64,000 bases of DNA, taken from positions 1,674,001 through 1,738,000 of the forward strand of contig CAXXHC010000003.1 of the NCBI GenBank assembly GCA_963663525.2. The letters run 5' to 3'. How positions within the stretch are numbered: position 1 is the stretch's first letter; every line of letters begins with the position of its first letter. Under the pieces are notes generated by a model. The model was not told the origin of the DNA and did no database searches. It was given only the letters and a program-made list of their open reading frames with translations. This DNA comes from G963663525 sp963663525. Its GTDB lineage: Bacteria > Myxococcota_A > SURF-8 > G963663525. Both the position numbers and the translations under genes were made by a program. This document shows, one piece after another, positions 1-6,927 of the stretch.

Positions 1-320
1 CCTTGGGTGTCCGTCTGCTCGATCAGTGGGGAATACGGCAGGGTTTTCTTGAGCATCTGTTTCATGGCCCGTTCATAACGGTCAACATGAGGAGGCAACA
101 CCACGGCATCTCGACAGCAACGCAACGCCCGTTGCAACGGCATTCCCTTTCGTACACCCGACCGGAAGGCTTCCTCGCTATGGTCGAACACGGCTGCTCT
201 GGCGGCCCCTTCAGGGGCGACAATCACGGGACGACCTTTCAGTCGGGTATCTACCAGACGTTCTACCTCCACGGCAAAGTCGGCCACGTTCAGATGCAGG
301 ATGTCTCTTGCCGCACCCAT
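1..320 (-). CDS. Y-family DNA polymerase-like protein (ImuB/DinB-like), 5' part only
   Basis: The minus strand is open from an ATG at 320 to the window edge (about 106 residues). The N-terminus reads ILHLNVADF followed by VERLVDTRLKGRPVIVAP and later GVRKGMPLQRAL, the pattern of the palm start of DinB/UmuC-type translesion polymerases (IHVDMDxFFAxVE...LxGxPVxV). The first metal-binding Asp of active polymerases is Asn here (HLN) and the second acidic position also differs, which is typical of ImuB-type non-catalytic paralogues. The start codon overlaps the stop of the DUF72 gene by one base (TGATG), so translation is probably coupled, and the gene lies downstream of lexA. It likely belongs to an SOS mutagenesis cassette. 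The C-terminal part lies outside the window, so polymerase activity cannot be judged. Confidence 0.8.
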   Translation of the reverse strand, partial: MGAARDILHLNVADFAVEVERLVDTRLKGRPVIVAPEGAARAAVFDHSEEAFRSGVRKGMPLQRALRCCRDAVVLPPHVDRYERAMKQMLKKTLPYSPLIEQTDTQ

Positions 321-1159
321 CACTTGCCCCCAATCAAACCTTGCTCGGCTAACAGTTCCACGAGCCTGTTGGCATTCTTGGGAGCTTGACCGGAGACATG
401 ATTGTTAAAAAACACCACACCTTTTTTGGCACGTTCCATCATACGTCCGATGGTTTTCTCTGCCCAAGGTCGTAACTCTTCATCTGTGTAGTCGTAGTCG
501 AAGGGGTGGGTATTGGGTTTGTTCTGCCAGCCATCGGCATTACGGCCATGAAAACGGATGTAGGCCAGATCAGGATTGGTCACAACATCCAGTGAGGGAA
601 ACAGGTGGGACAGACGGGGTTCATCCACGGATGCCAACGTGACGGCACGTCTTTCAAGCTCGGCAAACACCCGGTCATTGGCCCATGATTTGTGACGAAA
701 TTCCACAGCTAGAGGTAAACCATGTAGATGATCCAACAGGGAAGCCAGATATTTCCTACGGGCAGGTGAACGGTCGAAAGAGGGAGGCAGTTGCACCAGT
801 ACGGCCACCAGTTGACCACTTTGCAGCATCGGAGCCATGGCATCCCGATAACGGACAATGTTTTCCTTCCAGATGCTTGTGTCAATCTCGTGAGTCAGGG
901 TGTTGGTCAGTTTGGCAGCAAACAAAAAACCTTCAGGTGCCTGCTGCCGTTGTCGGTCTATCAGTTCCGGTGTGGGCATTCGATACCAGGTGTAGTTCAA
1001 TTCCACGATGGGGAACTGCTCGGCATAACGATGCAGCATGTCTGTTTGTTTCGTGCCTGGAGGATACACCCCCGCCTCGATCCACTCACGGTAAGAATAC
1101 CCACTGCAACCGACGAGCAGGTTGGAGTGGGCAGAATTTGGATTTCGAGACGGACACAT
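320..1159 (-). CDS. DUF72 family protein
   Basis: This 279-residue protein has the DUF72 (YecE-like, TIM-barrel) signature: an early LLVGCSGYSYREW, then the PIVELNYTWYRMP segment, and later LAVEFRHKSW, LAYIRFHGRN and a near-C-terminal FFNNHVSGQAPKNA. Length is usual for the family (about 240-300). The biochemical role of DUF72 proteins is not firmly established. The gene sits nine bases downstream of lexA and its stop overlaps the start of the Y-family polymerase-like gene. The three-gene order lexA, DUF72, polymerase suggests a role in damage tolerance, which is inference from context only. Confidence 0.9.
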   Translation of the reverse strand: MCPSRNPNSAHSNLLVGCSGYSYREWIEAGVYPPGTKQTDMLHRYAEQFPIVELNYTWYRMPTPELIDRQRQQAPEGFLFAAKLTNTLTHEIDTSIWKENIVRYRDAMAPMLQSGQLVAVLVQLPPSFDRSPARRKYLASLLDHLHGLPLAVEFRHKSWANDRVFAELERRAVTLASVDEPRLSHLFPSLDVVTNPDLAYIRFHGRNADGWQNKPNTHPFDYDYTDEELRPWAEKTIGRMMERAKKGVVFFNNHVSGQAPKNANRLVELLAEQGLIGGK

Positions 1160-1168
1160 GATGCTTCC

Positions 1169-1765
1169 TCACAAATGACGACGTACTTCGATGATTTTTC
1201 CCAGCAACCGGGCACCTTCAGACTTCAGGATAATCGGTTGGAAGTCAGGGTTTTCCGGGTGGAGTTCGACACGGTTCTCACGTTTTTTCAAACGCTTGAC
1301 AGTGGCCTCATCACCAATCAGTACCGCCACGATGTCACCGTTATCGGCATCGGGTTGAGGACGAACGATCACCAGGTCACCGGCCAGAATACCGGCATCC
1401 TTCATACTGTCACCACGAACCCTCAAGGCAAAGGAGTCTTGATGCAGTCCATCCCCGGACATGGGAATGGTTCCCTCGATGTCTTCTACGGCCAGAATGG
1501 GTTGACCGGCCTGAATCTGTCCCATGATGGGTACGTGATGAATGGGTGGCTTGCCGTCTTTCTGTTCCGGCAAACGGAAACCTCTGGAAATGCCTTTGAG
1601 TTTCAGAATCAGGCCATCATTTACCAGTTTATCCAGATGCTGACGAGCCGATGCCGAACTCTTGAATCCGAACTGTGACTGAACCTCCCTGACCGTGGGT
1701 GGGGTTCCGGCAAGGATTCGTTCACGAACAAAACGGTAAACGTTCTCACGAGTCGATAATGCCAT
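1169..1765 (-). CDS. lexA: LexA repressor
   Basis: LexA represses SOS genes and self-cleaves when RecA filaments form. The protein (198 residues from the chosen start) has an N-terminal winged-helix DNA-binding domain (TREVYRF-like start, GTPPTVREVQ, SASARQHLDKLVNDG), a cleavage site with Ala-Gly (QAGQP), the catalytic Ser in GDSMKDAGILAGD and the catalytic Lys in ATVKRL. The longer open frame starts at 1846, but the ATG at 1765 is chosen because it follows a GGAGG ribosome site and because the upstream part would read through the promoter. The recognition helix region differs from the E. coli form, in line with the different palindromic operator in its promoter. It heads the operon with DUF72 and the Y-family polymerase-like gene. 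Confidence 0.93.
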   Translation of the reverse strand: MALSTRENVYRFVRERILAGTPPTVREVQSQFGFKSSASARQHLDKLVNDGLILKLKGISRGFRLPEQKDGKPPIHHVPIMGQIQAGQPILAVEDIEGTIPMSGDGLHQDSFALRVRGDSMKDAGILAGDLVIVRPQPDADNGDIVAVLIGDEATVKRLKKRENRVELHPENPDFQPIILKSEGARLLGKIIEVRRHL

Positions 1766-1783
1766 ATCAAACCTCCAGAAAAC

Positions 1784-1812
1784 ATAAAAACACACATATG
1801 TGTGTTTGTCAA
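1784..1812 (-). promoter_or_regulatory. lexA promoter with palindromic operator (probable SOS box)
   Basis: On the minus strand a perfect -35 box TTGACA (1807-1812) is followed after 17 bases by TTTTAT (1784-1789). The spacer is filled by a perfect 20-bp palindrome, AAACACACATATGTGTGTTT (1788-1807). A perfect dyad wedged between -35 and -10 just upstream of lexA is what an autoregulatory LexA site should look like. Its sequence matches neither the E. coli (CTGT-N8-ACAG) nor the Bacillus (GAAC-N4-GTTC) box. Binding by LexA is inferred. Confidence 0.75.
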
Positions 1813-1943
1813 TTTCCGGGAAGGTATCGTTCCGTCTTTCGGCCATTCTGCATTTGCTTTACATTTTGGACGATGTCGGAGGTGCCTTTAGGAATGGACT
1901 TGATAGGAATGGGAATCGACGATAGGATGGCCCATCGTTAGGC

Positions 1944-1975
1944 AGGAACGATGAACATCACCGACGTTCCTTTTT
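1944..1975 (+). terminator. Hairpin followed by T-run (terminator-like)
   Basis: AGGAACG (1944-1950) pairs with CGTTCCT (1965-1971), followed by a short T-run on the plus strand. No plus-strand gene precedes it, so it may be an orphan terminator, the end of a small RNA, or a structured leader remnant. The rest of 1847-2080 shows no gene. Confidence 0.3.
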
Positions 1976-2080
1976 CATGTTTTTTACAGGCTTTCGGACA
2001 AACCCAGAAGTTTCATCACCTGAGTCAACCCCGGCTCGACTGATGTCCTCCTGCTGTGATGGCAGTACGGGTCAGCATTC

Positions 2081-3298
2081 CTACAGCATACCCACCGGCA
2101 CCGACCAGACCGACTCCGTCAGTGGCAAGGATTCGGTGGCAAGGCAGATGATCGCCCCGTCTCCGACCGGCAGGTTCAGTTTGTCCAGCACCTGAAAATG
2201 CCGGACATCCTTCTTGCCGGGGGAGGCCGTCTTCTTGATTTCCACCGGATGAATCGTCCCGTCCTGAACAATCAGCAGATCAACCTCTTTCTGGTCTTTG
2301 TCCCGGTAGTAGTAAAACGGAGCCTGCAAGCCGTTGTGCCAGTAGCTTTTCAGGAGTTCCACAATGATCCACGTCTCAAGAACGGCTCCCGACATAGCCC
2401 CGGCCTCCAGGGTTTTGGGACTCGACCATTCGGTGAGGTAGGCACACAGGCCGGTGTCCAGCATGTACAGCTTCGGAGTCTTGACGAGCCGTTTGGTGAC
2501 GTTCGTATGGTACGGCTCCAGCAGGTAGACCACCCCCGAAGCCTGAAGGATGGACAACCAGTTCTTGGCCGTATTGACGGCAATGTCGGCATCTCTGGCC
2601 ATGTCGGTCATGTTCAGGAGTTGCCCGGTACGGGCGGCACAGGCTCGAAGGAACCGGAGGAAGGCCATTTCGTCACCAACCTTGGTCAAATCCCGAACGT
2701 CCCGTTGAATGTAGGTCTGGACATAGGAACTGTAGAAAAGGTTCCGATCTACGTTTCGATCCAGGGCAACGGCAGGAAAACTCCCCCTCCAGATCAACTC
2801 GTAAAGCTCCGGCAGGGCAAGAACGGTCGGGGACTTCTTCGTCTGCTTTCCCTTGGACGGCAGGAATGGCTTCACTTTTTGTCCCAGTTCCCCGATTTCC
2901 CCGCGGGACATGCCCAGCAGGTTGACGATGCCAACCCTACCGGCCAGAGATTCGGAAACATCTCTCATCAGGTGGAACTGCTGGGAGCCGGTCAACCAGA
3001 ACCGCCCTGGTGTCCGATCCTCGTCCACGGCCATCTTTATGTAAGGCAGGAGTTCCGGGGCATACTGGATTTCGTCGATCAGGATGGGGGGCTGGTATCG
3101 TTGGAAAAACAAAGCTGGATCTTCTTTGGCCAGGTTCAGAATCAATGGATTGTCGAGGGAGACGTACTGCCGTTTCTTTTCGGCTAGTTGCTGGAGAAGA
3201 GTTGTTTTGCCGACCTGCCGGGCACCGATCACCATCAAGACCGGGAACTGTTTGGTGGCCTTTTCAAGGAATGCTTCCAGGGTTCGGGAGACGTACAT
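2081..3298 (-). CDS. AAA ATPase with C-terminal DUF4143 domain
   Basis: The 405-residue protein has an N-terminal P-loop (GARQVGKTT, near residue 26), a Walker B ILIDEIQ near residue 92, a sensor-like WLTGSQQF, and a C-terminal DUF4143 nuclease-like fold ending with PFYYYRDKDQKEVDLLI and HPVEIKKT (the E-V-D...E-I-K pattern of PD-(D/E)XK-like domains). Such ATPases are common, often horizontally transferred and linked to islands. Their cellular role is not settled. It stands alone, convergent with nothing, between the lexA operon and the tRNA-Leu remnant, so it may be cargo of the integrated element. Confidence 0.88.
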   Translation of the reverse strand: MYVSRTLEAFLEKATKQFPVLMVIGARQVGKTTLLQQLAEKKRQYVSLDNPLILNLAKEDPALFFQRYQPPILIDEIQYAPELLPYIKMAVDEDRTPGRFWLTGSQQFHLMRDVSESLAGRVGIVNLLGMSRGEIGELGQKVKPFLPSKGKQTKKSPTVLALPELYELIWRGSFPAVALDRNVDRNLFYSSYVQTYIQRDVRDLTKVGDEMAFLRFLRACAARTGQLLNMTDMARDADIAVNTAKNWLSILQASGVVYLLEPYHTNVTKRLVKTPKLYMLDTGLCAYLTEWSSPKTLEAGAMSGAVLETWIIVELLKSYWHNGLQAPFYYYRDKDQKEVDLLIVQDGTIHPVEIKKTASPGKKDVRHFQVLDKLNLPVGDGAIICLATESLPLTESVWSVPVGML

Positions 3299-3593
3299 CG
3301 TAAACCTCTTTATCGTTCTTTCTGCAATGTAGTTGCATTATAGACGATAGCAGGGATTGGGTCAACGATCCTAGATGGTTTTCGTTGCTACCCTTTAGAC
3401 CAAAATCATTGACAACACTGTAGAAGTCTTTTTCCAGTGGCAAATCCGTGGCAAGCTCTACGAAATTTGGAGAAGATTGGCAAATTCCAGAGTAGTCAAA
3501 AAAAGACGCCTATAGATAAAAATACAGTGTGATTTCAAGCCTTTTCCCGAAAAAATGGGGATCCGTATTGAATCTCCAATATACCCGCCATAA
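3299..3593. other. Intergenic stretch without a recognisable gene
   Basis: About 295 bases, AT-richer than the flanks. No ORF with a plausible ribosome site, no strong hairpin. It separates the DUF4143 gene from the tRNA-Leu remnant. Confidence 0.6.
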
Positions 3594-3652
3594 AGATTCA
3601 GGATCTAGTGCCCGCTTAGGGTGTGGGGGTTCGAGTCCCCCCTTCGGCACCA
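3594..3652 (+). other. 3' half of a tRNA-Leu(CAG): putative attachment site (att) repeat
   Basis: Starting at the anticodon loop TTCAGGA (3597-3603, anticodon CAG), the sequence runs through a long variable arm (TGCCC / GGGTG stem), a perfect T-arm (GGGGG-TTCGAGT-CCCCC) and an acceptor 3' strand CTTCGGC-ACCA ending at 3652. The bases upstream of the anticodon loop do not form the D-arm or 5' acceptor strand, so this is not a functional tRNA. A tRNA 3' half placed 15 bases from an integrase remnant is the classic direct-repeat product of site-specific integration into a tRNA gene. The orientation places the integrated DNA on the left side; the adjacent integrase on the right may belong to a second, tandem element. 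Confidence 0.85.
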
Positions 3653-3666
3653 TTTTTCCTCAATCA

Positions 3667-4140
3667 TTACAATGACTTACGAAATGGGATGACGTTCCGG
3701 GAACTCTCCGGGCTGTAAAATGTCAGCCGTTCGACCGGTTCGTGGTTCACATCCGGGTTCAAGTGGGCGTATCGCATCGTCACTCGAATGTCCGAGTGGC
3801 CGAGCAATCGCTGCACTTCCAGGATGCTGGCACCGCTTTGAACGAGGTGACTGGCGAAAGTGTGCCGAAGCAGATGCCAACTGAATTGCCGAAGCCCAGC
3901 CTGTTCCCTTGCCTTCTTTAACGGTCTCCAGCATTGGCAGTCCGTAAGCGGTTTTCCATTACTATTGCAGAAAACAAACGGACCGAGCCTGTGCTTGTGA
4001 GCCATCAGCGCTTGGAGCGTCTCGGTGTTCAAAGGGATGGGTCGCTCTTTGTTGCTTTTGGGCGGCTGGATATCGCCCCGATGAAAAGATCGCCGGACGA
4101 TCAACGTGCGATTGTCGAAATCGATGTCCTGTGGACTGAA
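3667..4140 (-). pseudogene. Tyrosine recombinase/integrase, C-terminal catalytic remnant
   Basis: The open frame runs back to a stop at 4141 without a proper start. It retains the second half of the phage-integrase catalytic domain: a beta-strand Lys (PKSNKERPIPL), the HLLRHTFASH box with His and Arg, and LLGHSDIRVTMRYAHL with the nucleophilic Tyr. The N-terminal SAM-like domain and the first catalytic Arg are missing. At about 4138 homology ends abruptly and an unrelated plus-strand fragment begins. It points toward the tRNA-Leu remnant, as integrases next to att sites often do. It cannot be an active recombinase. Confidence 0.85.
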
Positions 4141-4432
4141 ACCTTAGCCGTGGACATTGCCGAAGGCTTTTTCACCGTACCGCTGGGAAGCGTGAATGCC
4201 TTTGACGAATCCGTCTTCAAGGAAACCGAACTCTGGCTGGAGTTGGAAATCGATAGCGAAACCCTCTCGCCCCGACAACCGGTTGCCGCTGTTCCTTGGG
4301 CGCGACGGGCGTTTTCGGTGGAAGGCAAGGTGGAGGCTACCAGTATCACGTGCGAAGGCTCCGTGACGGTGGGCGGTAACGAGGTCATCAACGCCAGCGG
4401 TCAGTGGGTGGGTAGCATCTCTATAGAATCGA
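4137..4432 (+). pseudogene. Fragment of a secreted/repeat protein (LSPRQPVxxVPxARRA-type domain)
   Basis: The plus frame encodes EGFFTVPLGS, then LWLELEI and LSPRQPVAAVPWARRAF, followed by a beta-helix-like stretch (SVTVGGNEVINASGQWVG). This is the end of a domain seen in large secreted proteins of several deep-branching bacteria (TLSPRQPLxSVPYALRA). It lacks a start, and its 5' edge coincides with the integrase truncation. The open frame that covers it in the integrase region is a shadow. Confidence 0.6.
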
Positions 4433-4620
4433 ATGAATTCAACTGTTCGGGTTGTGTGGAGGCAACAGCTTTCCCTTTTCGCCCAAACCAACACCACGCT
4501 CCAATATCAAGGCAGCCTGTTCGATTCGCAGGGTGCGCCGGTGACGACCAACAAAACCATCACCTTCCGGCTTTTCAGCGATGCGGAAACGGGGGAACCC
4601 GTACAAAACGCAGACATTAT
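4433..4620 (+). pseudogene. Fragment of the N-terminal part of a similar secreted protein
   Basis: In a different plus frame from the preceding fragment the sequence reads LQYQGSLFDSQGAPV followed by TITFRLFSDAETGEPV, which is the domain that normally precedes the LSPRQP domain in such proteins. Here it lies after it and out of frame, so the two pieces are permuted. This suggests rearrangement or deletion inside a repeated gene family rather than a simple frameshift. Confidence 0.55.
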
Positions 4621-4793
4621 ACCTAGCTTTATTGCACTTAGCCTGCTCGATTATATGCTGGAGAAAAGTAGGCTTTATTTATGGATAAGTCCTTAATTTC
4701 CGCCCCGCAACTTTGTCGTGAGGAATTCGAGTTTTCGGGGTGGAATGGGCGGAAATGAAAATGTGGGGAAATTCAAAGAAGATACGAAAGAAT

Positions 4794-4880
4794 TGTAGCG
4801 GCGAGGCGTAAGCCCGCCGGAAAAGGATCGAAATCACGGCTACAGAAATCAGGCATGTCGGGTAAGAAATTTACCCGACC
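4794..4880. repeat. REP-like hairpin pair; probable terminator of the downstream minus-strand operon
   Basis: TGTAGC (4794-4799) and GCTACA (4839-4844) bracket a GC-rich core (GGCGAGGCGTAAGCCCGCC). Just after it GTCGGGTAA (4857-4865) pairs perfectly with TTACCCGAC (4871-4879). The second hairpin shares its arms with two hairpins near 62.1 kb. Read on the minus strand it lies about 20 bases past the stop of the 4900-6927 gene and could end that transcript. Confidence 0.55.
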
Positions 4881-4899
4881 GTTTCTTTGTAGAGAGAAA

Positions 4900-6927
4900 T
4901 TACTCGCCCGAAGATTTCGGGCGACAGAAGGCGACGACTTTCGCCGGGGAGATGGTACGCAGGCGAGTGGTGGATTTCGCGACGAAGCGGCGGGGAAACG
5001 CCTTGAATTCCGGGTTGGGCCACTGGGTGCCGATCACCCCGCCGCCCGACAGCATGATCGAATCGCCGGGCAGGGGATCGTCCGTGATGGCGATCCAGAG
5101 ATTTTCGCCTTCAAGTGCGCCGAGGTTCGAATGCAGCAAGTTTTGAGAAGTACTGAGGATTTCTCCCCGCCCGGTGCAATGCGCCCGCGCTTCGCCCTTC
5201 AATTCGCCAAGCGTCACCTTCGATTCGGCGGGAATGTCCCATTCGGCGCGCGTCAGGTGGCGGGCGGGATAGGTGGGGATGTCCTCACCGGCTACGGCAA
5301 GTTCCTCGACGACATGGGTCAGACCGGCGATAGGAACGAGGCAAAGTATTGAAATCAAAAGGAAACCGCCGGATGAAACGGAAGAACGTCTTCCGGGGGG
5401 GGGCGAGATGCGGCCCAGAGAATGAAAGCCCATCCATTCCGAGATCAACCCGGCGAGACCCAACACGAGCACGAGTCGATCCGAGGCGAGCGCGCCCAAC
5501 GCCATGGCAACGCAGAGCGCCCAGGCTTTGGCGGGAGGAAAAAAGCGGAAGGGCAGGGCCAGCACCAGCAGGAAGCCGCAGGCCAGTCCTATCTCCACGA
5601 AGAAGAAAGCAAGGGGTTCCATCCCGGCGAACCCGTGGAAGATCCCTCCGATCAACAGGGAAATTCCCCCGAACAAGGACGTCATGCGCGGCTTCGTTTT
5701 CGAGGTGTGCGACACTGCAAGCACGAGCAATACCAGAAGCATGGCGGCATGGATCAGGTGATGGTACAGAGTCATATCGATCGTGACTTCTTCGAAACTC
5801 ACGGTTTTTAGCTGGGGTTTCGCCTTGAGTGTCCAGACGAGATCATTCAATGATTTCAATAGCTTTTGCTTGACGAGTTCTTCGCATTCCACACTAGGGC
5901 GACCGGAACGGAGTACGGCGAAGCTTTCGCCTCCATGGGCGAATATCTTTTGTTTCGCCGCGCTTTTTCGCCACGAATCGTGATACATCGCCACAATGAA
6001 TGGGGAGTCGCCGGTCCACTCCAGAATCGCCCGCTGGGGTTGAATGGACACGTTTTCGGCAGGGCAGGGGGAGGATTCGTCCACCAGCGGAGCCAATATT
6101 TTCTGAGACTTCGTATCGAGCATGTAGGAGGAGGCGACGTCGGAGCCGAATGAAGTGTCGAAGCGCAAAAGCGCTTTGGTCAAGCCATGTTGCGAAACCA
6201 GCACCAGCCCTATTCCCGCGAGCAACAACGCGAAGGAAAGGTATTTTTCGGTGCGATAGGACGGTTTACGGACGGCAGGACGTTCGCCGTGGGCGAAAAG
6301 CCCCGCAAGCCACGGTCCAATGAGGAAACTTGCCAGAATCGAGAGAAAAGGCAGCGCCTCGACCAGACGCCTTCCCATGACGTGGCCGAATTCGAGCAGT
6401 GCGGCTGACGAACCCTCCAGGCCGAGGTGTTCACCCAGCGCCAATACTGGAAGCGAAAGTTTGACGAAGGCGTCCCAGGCCAGGAAGTCGGCCATCATCG
6501 GGTCGAACGAAGCATCGAGCAATTGGGTATCGTAGAGAATGTAAAAGGTGGAGACGAGCAGGAACGATACGACGAGTGATGCCTGAAAACGGGGATTTCG
6601 CAGACGATTCGGGAGCCACGAAAACAGAAACTGCGCAGCCACCAGCCCAGCGGGCATGAGCCATTCGACGTCGGGCGCAAACCCGCGAAGAAGAACCAGT
6701 TTCAATCCTAGATCCGCCCAAAGCGCCAGCCACACGGCAACGTAAAGTCCCGATATTCCATAAACAATAGCCGTTTTCTCGCTCGGTTTGCCCAATGCTC
6801 GGCGCAGAAGATCCACCGCGAACACCGCTACGGAAATCCCGACTAGCCCCACCCATATCCGTTCGAGAAAGGTCACCATCATATAGGCGTCATTGGCCAG
6901 CAGTGGTAGGGCAGGAAAGTGCGTCAT
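4900..6927 (-). CDS. Large polytopic membrane protein of unknown function
   Basis: The product has 675 residues with many hydrophobic helices: about seven before residue 220, a soluble loop of roughly 150 residues (about 245-400) between two membrane blocks, five or more helices in 400-550, and a soluble C-terminal tail of about 120 residues. The loop contains FDTSFGSDVASSYMLDT and a conserved-looking WTGDSPFIV. I do not recognise the family. The ATG overlaps the TGA of the PEP-synthase-like gene upstream (ATGA), so the two are co-translated and probably act together at the membrane. Confidence 0.8.
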   Translation of the reverse strand: MTHFPALPLLANDAYMMVTFLERIWVGLVGISVAVFAVDLLRRALGKPSEKTAIVYGISGLYVAVWLALWADLGLKLVLLRGFAPDVEWLMPAGLVAAQFLFSWLPNRLRNPRFQASLVVSFLLVSTFYILYDTQLLDASFDPMMADFLAWDAFVKLSLPVLALGEHLGLEGSSAALLEFGHVMGRRLVEALPFLSILASFLIGPWLAGLFAHGERPAVRKPSYRTEKYLSFALLLAGIGLVLVSQHGLTKALLRFDTSFGSDVASSYMLDTKSQKILAPLVDESSPCPAENVSIQPQRAILEWTGDSPFIVAMYHDSWRKSAAKQKIFAHGGESFAVLRSGRPSVECEELVKQKLLKSLNDLVWTLKAKPQLKTVSFEEVTIDMTLYHHLIHAAMLLVLLVLAVSHTSKTKPRMTSLFGGISLLIGGIFHGFAGMEPLAFFFVEIGLACGFLLVLALPFRFFPPAKAWALCVAMALGALASDRLVLVLGLAGLISEWMGFHSLGRISPPPGRRSSVSSGGFLLISILCLVPIAGLTHVVEELAVAGEDIPTYPARHLTRAEWDIPAESKVTLGELKGEARAHCTGRGEILSTSQNLLHSNLGALEGENLWIAITDDPLPGDSIMLSGGGVIGTQWPNPEFKAFPRRFVAKSTTRLRTISPAKVVAFCRPKSSGE

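Noticed and set aside
791..1678. Plus-strand frame over lexA and DUF72
   Set aside because: Shadow of two clear genes; no matching domain.
2198..3187. Plus-strand frame over the DUF4143 gene
   Set aside because: Shadow; composition unlike a protein and no domain.
3594..3652. Complete tRNA gene
   Set aside because: Only the part from the anticodon loop to CCA is present; the 5' strand, D-arm and 5' anticodon stem do not form.
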